Part shown: in pieces, positions 23,432-29,763 of the stretch | Layout: each line of letters opens with the position of its first letter | Numbering within the stretch: the stretch's first letter is position 1 | From: Bacteroidales bacterium | Lineage (GTDB): Bacteria; Bacteroidota; Bacteroidia; Bacteroidales; UBA1556 | Assembly (NCBI GenBank): GCA_027064095.1 | Contig: JAMOQI010000073.1 | Location: forward strand, 1 to 32,798 | DNA length: 32,798 nt | Direction of reading: 5' to 3' | Position numbers and translations under genes: made by a program | Notes under the pieces: model-generated | The model's database searches: none | What the model saw: the letters and a program-made list of their open reading frames with translations, nothing else | What the model was told of the DNA's origin: nothing

Positions 23432-25228
23432 TTACCATTGCTTTTTCGAACGGCGTTCTTTAGAAGATTCTTTTCTTTTTCCCTTATTATAGCTTCCTCC
23501 TTTAGAATTTCCTCTAGACCTATCATTACGCCTTCCACCTCTAGGAGCTTGTCCCCTATGAGCTTCTTTCTTCTGTGGTTTTGGGCTGTCAGATACTTCA
23601 ACCGTTACTATTTCATCGTGGAACGCCATTCCATTCACATTCTCCAACACCTTATCAACATGTTTTGCATCAACTTCGAAGAATGAAAACTTCTTAAGTA
23701 TTTCTATTTCTCCAATATCCACACTCAAGCCAGGTGTAGCCCTATTAACTAGACCTATTATAGCACCAGGGTTTGCACTACTCCTTGAGCCAATATTAAT
23801 ATGTAATCTTTTAAATTTAGAATTTGAAGTGCGAGCATCTCTATCCGATCTTCTTCCTCTTTCTTTTCTTTCATCCCTATCACGTCCTTTTGATTCTGAA
23901 CTAGAGGCATTTAAATCTTTAGAACCTTTGTAATAATCAAGGAAACGATTAAACTCTATTGAAATAAAACGCTTAATAATTTCTTCCTTGCTCATATGCT
24001 CAAGTTGAGTATAAATTCTATCCATGAAACTATCGATATCAGTATTGGTAACATCAACATTTTCCATAGTAGAAACCAAATTAAGCAATTGCACTTCACA
24101 TATCTCTCGTCCATTAGGTACTAACTTCTTATTAAAACTCTTACCTATCAGCTTTTCAATTTCTCTAATCTTCCTATTTTCTCTGTTATGAGTAATAGAA
24201 ATACTAATACCATTTTTTCCTGCTCTTCCTGTTCTGCCCGATCTATGTACATACACCTCCGGGTCATCAGGAAGGCTATAGTTAATCACATGTGTTAAGT
24301 CATTGACATCTAAACCACGAGCAGCAACATCTGTAGCTACTAATATTTGAAGATTTCCAACTCTAAACCTGTTCATTACATGCTCACGCTGTGCTTGTGA
24401 TAAATCTCCATGCAAAGCATCTGCATTATAATTATCCTTTATTAATTTATCAGCAACATCTTTAGCCTCACGACGTGTCCTACAAAATACAATGGCGTAG
24501 ATATTAGGATTTAAATCAGCCAGGCGTTTAAGCACAGCATATTTATCACGTGCATTTACTTGATAATAGTGATGCTTAACATTATCAGCACCTATATTTG
24601 CTTTTGCTACTGCTATTTGCTGAGGATTTTTCATATAGTTTTTACTAATACGAATAATCTCTTTTGGGATAGTAGCAGAAAATAATAATGTTTGTCTTGA
24701 TTCAGGAGTAGTACTTAATATACCATCAAGTTCATCTTTGAAACCCATATTAAGCATTTCATCAGCTTCGTCTAACACTAACCACTTTATCTCATTAAGT
24801 TTTAATTTTTTTCTCTTAATCAAATCTAACAATCTACCAGGCGTTCCAACCACAATATGAACACTAGCCTTAAGGGCTTTCAGCTGTGGCTCAATACTTG
24901 CACCACCATATACAGGTATAATTTTCAGTGCAGGAATTTTAGAAGCATAATGCTGTAAGTCCTTAGAGATTTGAATAGCAAGCTCACGAGTGGGAGCTAT
25001 AATTATTGCCTGTACACTTTTGTTAGCAACATCGATTTGTTCGATGATTGGTAAGCCAAAGGCTGCAGTTTTACCCGTTCCTGTTTGCGCATTTGCAATT
25101 AAATCGTCGCGCGACGATAGGATAAATGGAATACATTCTTCCTGAATAGGAGTTGTATTCTGGAAGCCTAATTCTGTAACGGCATCCACAATTTCTGGTT
25201 TTAAACCAGTTTCTTTAAATGATATCAT
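23432..25228 (-). CDS. DEAD-box ATP-dependent RNA helicase (DeaD/CsdA type)
   Basis: 598 aa. Helicase motifs in order: Q motif near 8-30 (FKETGLK ... TTPIQ), Walker A AQTGTGKT (47-54), PTRELA (79-84), GG and TPGR (109-132), DEAD (153-156), SAT (184-186), ARGLD (303-307), HRSGRTGRAG (328-337). Residues about 471-546 are a DbpA-type RNA-binding domain (KRLHINIGSRSSANPGAIIG). A charged linker (440-470) and a C-terminal Arg/Gly/Lys-rich tail (550-598) are likely disordered RNA-binding segments. Probably unwinds RNA in ribosome assembly or cold adaptation. Single gene with its own promoter and terminator. Confidence 0.95.
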   Translation of the reverse strand: MISFKETGLKPEIVDAVTELGFQNTTPIQEECIPFILSSRDDLIANAQTGTGKTAAFGLPIIEQIDVANKSVQAIIIAPTRELAIQISKDLQHYASKIPALKIIPVYGGASIEPQLKALKASVHIVVGTPGRLLDLIKRKKLKLNEIKWLVLDEADEMLNMGFKDELDGILSTTPESRQTLLFSATIPKEIIRISKNYMKNPQQIAVAKANIGADNVKHHYYQVNARDKYAVLKRLADLNPNIYAIVFCRTRREAKDVADKLIKDNYNADALHGDLSQAQREHVMNRFRVGNLQILVATDVAARGLDVNDLTHVINYSLPDDPEVYVHRSGRTGRAGKNGISISITHNRENRKIREIEKLIGKSFNKKLVPNGREICEVQLLNLVSTMENVDVTNTDIDSFMDRIYTQLEHMSKEEIIKRFISIEFNRFLDYYKGSKDLNASSSESKGRDRDERKERGRRSDRDARTSNSKFKRLHINIGSRSSANPGAIIGLVNRATPGLSVDIGEIEILKKFSFFEVDAKHVDKVLENVNGMAFHDEIVTVEVSDSPKPQKKEAHRGQAPRGGRRNDRSRGNSKGGSYNKGKRKESSKERRSKKQW

Positions 25229-25309
25229 ATAATATTTTGAGAATAATATCGAGTTTGAGTAACCTAAGTTATTAATTTATAATATTTAACCCAATATTTA
25301 ATTAGGCGG

Positions 25310-25317
25310 CAAAAGTA
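25310..25317 (-). promoter_or_regulatory. Candidate -7 promoter box (TACTTTTG, minus strand) of the helicase gene
   Basis: The minus strand reads TACTTTTGCCGCC, matching TAnnTTTG, about 82 bp before the helicase ATG. This would give a leader of about 75 bases, long enough for the cold-regulated type of control known in deaD genes, though no structure is evident. Confidence 0.5.
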
Positions 25318-25369
25318 CACTTATAAATCTATACTTTGATATTTATTTTTTAAATATATAAAGTTTTAA

Positions 25370-25589
25370 CCCACGTTATTCATACAAAAGCAAAGTGAAT
25401 TGTATGAATAAGTAATAAATAGCGGGGTGCAACACAAGAAAAACCTTACAAAATAAGCTCGGGACAAGTTAATTTAGAAAAACTCAATTTAAAGTATTTT
25501 TCAAATATCTAAATTTATCAACCTCAATTAAATATAAGCTTTTCTTACAGTTTTACTTAATCGTCAGGATTATTTGTGAATAATCAGGA
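25370..25589 (+). repeat. Dispersed palindromic repeat, longest copy
   Basis: Lies in the 511-bp gap between the helicase and kinase genes. Inner stem TTATTCATACAA (25376-25387) and TTGTATGAATAA (25400-25411) is perfect with a 12-base loop. The outer stem is degraded (CCCACGTT versus AACACAAG). It contains AATAGCGGGGTGCAA, AATTTAGAAAAACTCAA, CTAAATTTATCAACCTCAA, TTACTTAATCGTCA, and ends with the hairpin GATTATT-TGTG-AATAATC (25568-25585). No gene is seen in the remaining gap. Confidence 0.85.
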
Positions 25590-25683
25590 TTAAATGCTAA
25601 ATCATTGAAATATAATAATATGTCACCAAACTTCAATACCTTACATCTACGTAAAACTAATTTTATGATTAATACTGAATAAT

Positions 25684-25706
25684 GCGAAAATTAAAGCAGT
25701 TTTCGC
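25684..25706 (-). terminator. Hairpin downstream of the histidine kinase gene
   Basis: GCGAAAA (25684-25690) and TTTTCGC (25700-25706) form a 7-bp stem with a nine-base loop, about 35 bp past the kinase stop. No long T-run follows on the minus strand, so termination is only possible. Confidence 0.4.
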
Positions 25707-25739
25707 TATACAATCTATTATAAAATAACAAACAGCTTC

Positions 25740-26804
25740 TTATTCATCTTTAACATTGCGGAGTGTAAAAGAAAAAGTAGTGCCAATGCCGAGGCTGCTT
25801 CTTACATTAATAATTTGTTTATGGGCTTCGATAATGTGCTTCACTATTGCCAAACCAAGGCCTGTACCTCCTTGGTCTCTGGACCTAGCCTTGTCAACCC
25901 GGTAGAACCTATCAAATAAAAATGGTATATTTTCAACAGCTATACCAATACCATTATCACTAATTTCTACAAGAATATTTTCATCCATATCGTAGAAACT
26001 AATTTTAATATATGAATCTAGTTTATCGTCACTATATTTTATTGCGTTATCTACAAGATTGATAAGTACTTGTCGAATCTGTTCTTTATCAGCAAAAACA
26101 AAAATAGGAGGCTGATTGATTCCTTTTGCTAAGTGCAAAGTAATATTCTTTTTGTTAGCTTTCACTTCCAGAAAGTCTACCACTTCAATGGTCAGTTCCA
26201 CAATATTGAACTTAAAAGGCTGAATAGCAACAATACCAGATTCAAGAAAGGAGATTGTCTCTAAATCTTTCACCATACTTATCATCCTATCAACACTCTT
26301 ATTAGCTTTCTTAAGGTATTTTTTATTTATCTTTTCATCATACAAACCACCCTCCAAAAGAGTGAGCAAATATCCTTGAATATTAAAAATAGGTGTCTTT
26401 AATTCATGTGATACATTTCCAACAAAATTACGTCGATATTCTTCCAATGTCTTCAAACTTTGAATTTCATCTTTCTGCATTTTAGCCCATTCTATCACTT
26501 CGCTATTTACATTCTCAAGCAAGTCATTTTTGGCCTTTAACTCTTCTTCATTAATATTCTTCCCTCGTTTTAACCGATGAATATTCTTATAAATAAGTTT
26601 TACTTTTCTGTAAATAAACGAATCAATAGTTTTGTAAATAATAAAATATGATACTGATATTACTATCAATAAACCTATTATAATAGAAAGAAATCCTATT
26701 TGCAAATGAAAAAAATAAAAGAGAGACAATACGCTTGTATTTACAAATACTACAGCAAGAGTAGTAATCAATGCCAGACGTTTGGGGTTAGACTTAGATT
26801 TCAT
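25740..26804 (-). CDS. Sensor histidine kinase
   Basis: 354 aa. Two membrane helices close together (about 11-31 and 37-58), leaving almost no extracytoplasmic loop. Then a coiled linker and the HisKA domain with phospho-acceptor His133 in FVGNVSHELKTPIFNIQGYL. The ATPase domain has the N box NLVDNAIKYSDD (Asn253), G1 DNGIGI (283-288), F box FDRFYRVDKARSR, and G2 GGTGLGLAI (312-320). Similar to PhoR/ResE-type kinases. The start overlaps the regulator gene end by 11 bp. The small sensor part suggests it detects membrane state or a partner protein. Confidence 0.93.
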   Translation of the reverse strand: MKSKSNPKRLALITTLAVVFVNTSVLSLFYFFHLQIGFLSIIIGLLIVISVSYFIIYKTIDSFIYRKVKLIYKNIHRLKRGKNINEEELKAKNDLLENVNSEVIEWAKMQKDEIQSLKTLEEYRRNFVGNVSHELKTPIFNIQGYLLTLLEGGLYDEKINKKYLKKANKSVDRMISMVKDLETISFLESGIVAIQPFKFNIVELTIEVVDFLEVKANKKNITLHLAKGINQPPIFVFADKEQIRQVLINLVDNAIKYSDDKLDSYIKISFYDMDENILVEISDNGIGIAVENIPFLFDRFYRVDKARSRDQGGTGLGLAIVKHIIEAHKQIINVRSSLGIGTTFSFTLRNVKDE

Positions 26805-27507
26805 TTTTTAAGGTAAATTTATAACCGACGCCCTTTATTGTTATAATCTGATTTATATTCAACTTCTCACGAATTTTTCGGATATGAACATCAATAGTTC
26901 TATCACCAACAACCACATCTGTCCCCCAAACTTTATTAAGAATTTCCTCTCTAGTAAACACTTTCTCGGGTTTAGAAGTCAGCAATTTAAGTAGCTTAAA
27001 CTCCTTACGTGGAAGAACTTTCTCCTCGCCATCCTTTATCACCAAATAGCGTTCAGTATCGATACTTAAATTTCCAAATTTAGTAATAACATTTGCTTCC
27101 TGTTTTTCTGTTGAAAAATGCAATCTTCTAAGCAAAGCCTTTATTCTACTTATAAGCACTTTTGGCTTGATAGGTTTAGTCACATAATCGTCGGCACCAA
27201 CTTCAAAACCTGCAATCTGGCTGTAGTCTTCAGATCTTGCGGTAAGAAATATCTTTATGCTATCATTTAATACAGATATCTTATTCATCTCTTTACAAGC
27301 TGTAATACCATCCATATTTGGCATCATTACATCAAGAATTATTAAATGAGGAACTATCTTCTTTGCCATTTCTACTGCCTGAATGCCATCCTCAGCAGTA
27401 TATACTTCAAACCCCTCTTTTTTAAGATTATAACTCAAAAAATCTAAAATGTCCGGCTCATCATCAGCTAGTAATATCTTGTAATTAGAATTTCTGTTTT
27501 TACCCAT
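26794..27507 (-). CDS. OmpR/PhoB-family response regulator
   Basis: 237 aa. Receiver domain (about 10-125) with acidic pocket DDEPD (15-19), phospho-acceptor Asp59 in LIILDVMMPNMDG, Thr in FLTARSED and Lys in YVTKPIKP. C-terminal winged helix (about 140-235): PRKEFKLLKLL, VFTREEILNKVWG, DRTIDVHIRKIREKL, IKGVGYKF. It should bind DNA when phosphorylated by the kinase encoded directly downstream. First gene of the two-gene operon; target genes unknown. Confidence 0.94.
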   Translation of the reverse strand: MGKNRNSNYKILLADDEPDILDFLSYNLKKEGFEVYTAEDGIQAVEMAKKIVPHLIILDVMMPNMDGITACKEMNKISVLNDSIKIFLTARSEDYSQIAGFEVGADDYVTKPIKPKVLISRIKALLRRLHFSTEKQEANVITKFGNLSIDTERYLVIKDGEEKVLPRKEFKLLKLLTSKPEKVFTREEILNKVWGTDVVVGDRTIDVHIRKIREKLNINQIITIKGVGYKFTLKNEI

Positions 27508-27535
27508 TGCCTGCGTATTATGCTATATTAAAATG

Positions 27536-27543
27536 CAAATCTA
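27536..27543 (-). promoter_or_regulatory. Candidate -7 promoter box (TAGATTTG, minus strand) of the two-component operon
   Basis: The minus strand reads TAGATTTGCATT, matching TAnnTTTG, 29 bp before the regulator ATG. A TTG lies 16 bases further upstream, slightly closer than the usual -33 spacing. Confidence 0.5.
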
Positions 27544-27685
27544 AAACTTTGTACAATACAATTTGTTTTTATTCAACAATTAAACCAAAATTTAATTTAA
27601 TAATCGAATATTCTAAAAAAACAACAAAATTGAATAATATTTAATAATACTATAATTTATTGTGTTACTGCTATATAAACGACAG

Positions 27686-27716
27686 TAAACGAATGCTAAA
27701 CGCAAGCAATTGTTTA
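27686..27716. promoter_or_regulatory. Imperfect inverted repeat upstream of ssb copy 1
   Basis: TAAACGAATGC (27686-27696) pairs with GCAATTGTTTA (27706-27716) with one mismatch and one G-U around a nine-base centre. It lies about 30 bp upstream of the -7 box and is kept in the second copy, except for the outermost base. A possible operator or activator site. Confidence 0.35.
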
Positions 27717-27744
27717 TTAACCGAGTCCTGATTATCTACCAATA

Positions 27745-27752
27745 TACTTTTG
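27745..27752 (+). promoter_or_regulatory. Candidate -7 promoter box (TACTTTTG) of ssb copy 1
   Basis: Matches TAnnTTTG followed by CATCG. Identical in the second copy at 29077-29084. Leader of about 65-70 bases. Confidence 0.55.
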
Positions 27753-27821
27753 CATCGTCAATTCATCCAAAATGTGGTGAATAAATATAAAATCAATTAT
27801 TAATTTTTAAATATTTATATT

Positions 27822-28163
27822 ATGAAAAGTTTACGCAACTCTGTTAATTTAATCGGACGCCTAGGACAAGATCCTGAAATTACAACTTTCGAAAGTGGAA
27901 ATAAAAAAGCTATGTTTACACTAGCAACAACAGATACCTATAAAAATAAAGCTGGTGAAAAAGTAGAAGACACTCAATGGCATCGTATTGTAGCCTTTGG
28001 TCCTCAAGCAGATATAATTGATAAATATCTTAAAAAAGGTAAAGAAATATTTCTTGAAGGAAAACTTACTTACAACAAATGGGAAACTAAAAATGGTGAA
28101 AAAAGAATGACTACAGAAATCGTTTTAAATGATTTTCTTTTTATTGGTAAGAAAGACAACTAA
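27822..28163 (+). CDS. ssb: Short single-stranded DNA-binding protein, copy 1
   Basis: 113 aa, a single OB-fold: NSVNLIGRLGQDPEI at the N-terminus, AMFTLATTDTYKNKAG, DTQWHRIVAFGPQADII, YLKKGKEIFLEGKLTYNKWE, and a final strand TEIVLNDFLFIGKKDN. Replication-type SSBs are 150-180 aa with an acidic C-terminal tip (DDDIPF-like) that recruits partner proteins; this protein ends right after the OB-fold and lacks it. It is likely an auxiliary or stress/competence SSB, or relies on another SSB for partner recruitment. It differs from copy 2 only in the last residue (Asn here, Ser there). Terminator follows. Confidence 0.93.
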   Translation: MKSLRNSVNLIGRLGQDPEITTFESGNKKAMFTLATTDTYKNKAGEKVEDTQWHRIVAFGPQADIIDKYLKKGKEIFLEGKLTYNKWETKNGEKRMTTEIVLNDFLFIGKKDN

Positions 28164-28180
28164 GATTTTATTGCCATTGT

Positions 28181-28225
28181 AAAAAGCCGTAAAGATTGTT
28201 TTTAAACTCTTTACGGCTTTTTTAT
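28181..28225 (+). terminator. Rho-independent terminator of ssb copy 1
   Basis: AAAAAGCCGTAAAGA (28181-28195) and TCTTTACGGCTTTTT (28208-28222) pair fully around a 12-base loop, ending in a T-run. Confidence 0.9.
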
Positions 28226-28268
28226 TAAAAAATCATATTATTAATAAATGGAATCCAAAATAAAAACC

Positions 28269-28276
28269 TATTTTTG
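28269..28276 (+). promoter_or_regulatory. Candidate -7 promoter box (TATTTTTG) of the secreted-protein gene
   Basis: Matches TAnnTTTG, 26 bp before the ATG at 28302. It lies inside the upstream in-frame extension that would start at 28248, arguing against that longer start. Confidence 0.5.
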
Positions 28277-28301
28277 TAAATCAAATTTAAAACAATTTAT
28301 T

Positions 28302-28901
28302 ATGAGAAATTTATTACTTATCCTTATTACAATTACATTTTTAAGTTTTCAGCTTAGTGCACAGAAAATATCTTTTGTTTCAGGAAATCCAAAAGCTTTA
28401 AAAGGTATTAGTTCATTAGATGTAGAGTTTGTTTACGCTGACAATCTGCACATTGGAAAGATGACAGAAGCTGATTATATTGCAAAGCACAAAAAAGAAG
28501 CAAATGCAAAAGAAGCTGGTGCAGGCGATAAATGGGAAAAATCATATTATGCTGACAGAGAAGAACATTTTGCTCCAAAGTTTATTGAACTTTTTAATAA
28601 AGTACTTGAAAAGAAGTATGGAATGGATGCCCGCGAAAACAATTCAGAAGCAAAATTTCGTATGATAGTTACAACAACTTTTATTGAGCCAGGCTTTAAT
28701 ATTGGTATTCAAAGTCGTCCGGCATTTATAAATTTAGAAATTTCTTTTGTTAATATAGAATCTGGAGAAGAAGTTGCAAAATATAAAATACAAAAATCAC
28801 CTGGTACAGCATATTACGATTTAGGTGTAAGAGTTGGAGAAGCCTATGCTAAAGCTGCTAAATATTTTGCTAAGTTTCTTATAAAGAAAAAAGCATTCTA
28901 A
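28302..28901 (+). CDS. Secreted hypothetical protein
   Basis: 199 aa from the ATG at 28302; an in-frame ATG at 28248 adds 18 residues ahead of the signal peptide and spans the likely promoter, so the shorter start is preferred. Signal peptide MRNLLLILITITFLSFQLSAQ (1-21). The mature part has a KWEKSYYADREEHFAPKF block (about 85-102), an AKFRMIVTTTFIEPG strand, an Ala-rich helix near the C-terminus (VGEAYAKAAKYFAKFL). I do not recognise a named family; the end resembles small secreted proteins with an alpha/beta core. It lies between the two ssb copies with its own terminator. A decayed relative may lie at 29583-29744. Confidence 0.7.
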   Translation: MRNLLLILITITFLSFQLSAQKISFVSGNPKALKGISSLDVEFVYADNLHIGKMTEADYIAKHKKEANAKEAGAGDKWEKSYYADREEHFAPKFIELFNKVLEKKYGMDARENNSEAKFRMIVTTTFIEPGFNIGIQSRPAFINLEISFVNIESGEEVAKYKIQKSPGTAYYDLGVRVGEAYAKAAKYFAKFLIKKKAF

Positions 28902-28924
28902 TATCTTTTATTATAACAAAATCT

Positions 28925-28953
28925 AAAAAAGCCCTTTATAAAGGGCTTTTTTT
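28925..28953 (+). terminator. Rho-independent terminator of the secreted-protein gene
   Basis: GCCCTTT (28931-28937) and AAAGGGC (28940-28946) with flanking A6 and T7 form a bidirectional hairpin with a tiny loop. Confidence 0.9.
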
Positions 28954-29076
28954 ATATCTTTTAATTTTTGAACTATAATCCTGTATATCCAATATTTATC
29001 CGACATATAAACGACAGCAAACGAATGCTAAACGCAAGCAATTGTTTATTAACCGAGTCCTGAATCCCTGCCAATA

Positions 29077-29084
29077 TACTTTTG
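29077..29084 (+). promoter_or_regulatory. Candidate -7 promoter box (TACTTTTG) of ssb copy 2
   Basis: Same box and context as at 27745-27752, so the second copy is probably expressed. Confidence 0.55.
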
Positions 29085-29154
29085 CATCGTCAATTCATCC
29101 AAAATGTGGTGAATAAATGTAAAATCAATTTTTTAATCTTTAAATACTTATATT

Positions 29155-29496
29155 ATGAAAAGTTTACGCAACTCAGTTAATTTAATCGGACGCCTAGGAC
29201 AAGATCCTGAAATTACTACTTTCGAAAGTGGAAATAAAAAAGCTATGTTTACACTGGCAACTACAGATACCTATAAAAATAAAGCTGGTGAAAAAGTAGA
29301 AGATACTCAATGGCATCGTATTGTAGCCTTTGGTCCTCAAGCAGATATAATTGATAAATATCTTAAAAAAGGTAAAGAAATATTTCTTGAAGGAAAACTT
29401 ACTTACAACAAATGGGAAACTAAAAATGGTGAAAAAAGAATGACTACTGAAATAGTTTTAAATGATTTTCTTTTTATTGGTAAGAAAGACAGCTAA
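29155..29496 (+). CDS. ssb: Short single-stranded DNA-binding protein, copy 2
   Basis: 113 aa, same OB-fold protein as the gene at 27822. Eight of 342 bases differ: seven at silent third positions and one that changes the last residue from Asn to Ser. The coding sequence is intact, with its own promoter box and a different terminator. The strong bias to silent changes means either both copies are under selection or gene conversion keeps them alike. Like copy 1 it lacks an acidic C-terminal tip. Confidence 0.93.
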   Translation: MKSLRNSVNLIGRLGQDPEITTFESGNKKAMFTLATTDTYKNKAGEKVEDTQWHRIVAFGPQADIIDKYLKKGKEIFLEGKLTYNKWETKNGEKRMTTEIVLNDFLFIGKKDS

Positions 29497-29512
29497 AATT
29501 TTATTTCATAGT

Positions 29513-29559
29513 AATAAGCCGTAAGGAACAGATAGCTTCTTTGCGGCTTATTTTTTTTA
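29513..29559 (+). terminator. Rho-independent terminator of ssb copy 2
   Basis: AATAAGCCG (29513-29521) pairs with CGGCTTATT (29544-29552); inner pairs extend the stem to about 16 with some G-U, then a run of T. Unrelated to the terminator of copy 1 apart from AAGCCGTAA. Confidence 0.85.
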
Positions 29560-29582
29560 CTAAATGTCTAGTCCTGAAATAG

Positions 29583-29744
29583 GTTTACACTAGCAAGTTT
29601 AAAAATAAAAAGACTATAGTTATTTTTGAATTATCATCAGGAAAGATAATCAGGAAACCCAGTAAATATTTTGCAGACAAAGAAAAGCATTTTATTATCC
29701 AAGAGCTATTAACTGCAAAAAGAACCAAGAGAGATATTTTGTAA
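29583..29744 (+). pseudogene. Possible decayed fragments of ssb and the secreted-protein gene
   Basis: No start codon. The first bases, GTTTACACTAGCAA (29583-29596), repeat a 14-base piece of ssb copy 1 exactly, followed by AAAAATAAA, which also occurs just downstream in ssb. Further on the frame reads KPSKYFADKEKHF (around 29665-29693), similar to EKSYYADREEHF of the protein at 28302, and ends in TAA at 29742-29744. This suggests a deleted and fused remnant of another ssb-plus-secreted-protein unit. The matches are short. Confidence 0.35.
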
Positions 29745-29758
29745 AAAATATTACAAAA
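29737..29758 (-). terminator. Weak hairpin after the T9SS gene
   Basis: TTTTGTAA (29737-29744) and TTACAAAA (29751-29758) pair with a six-base loop just past the stop of the minus-strand T9SS gene. Entirely A/T except one pair, so weak. The same hairpin recurs at 32710-32731. Confidence 0.35.
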
Positions 29759-29763
29759 CAAAT

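Larger units (their letters stand above)
27673..28163 (+). repeat. Duplicated ssb locus, copy 1 (promoter region plus gene)
   Basis: Homologous over its full length to 29005-29496, with one single-base indel and scattered substitutions. Similarity covers about 150 bp of upstream DNA and all of ssb, then stops at the end of the coding region. Confidence 0.95.
29005..29496 (+). repeat. Duplicated ssb locus, copy 2 (promoter region plus gene)
   Basis: Second copy of the 27673-28163 unit, offset 1332 bases before the indel and 1333 after it. Upstream identity begins at ATATAAACGACAG. Confidence 0.95.

Noticed and set aside
28181-28225. Terminator hairpins after the ssb genes as a conserved small RNA
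   Set aside because: The two downstream regions share only AAGCCGTAA and each ends in a T-run, so plain terminators explain them.
28248-28301. Longer start for the secreted-protein gene at 28248
   Set aside because: It would put 18 polar residues before a complete signal peptide and places a TAnnTTTG box inside the coding region; 28302 is the better start.
27600-29750. ssb duplication as part of a phage or plasmid insertion
   Set aside because: No integrase, terminase, replication or mobilisation gene and no attachment-site repeats were found near it.
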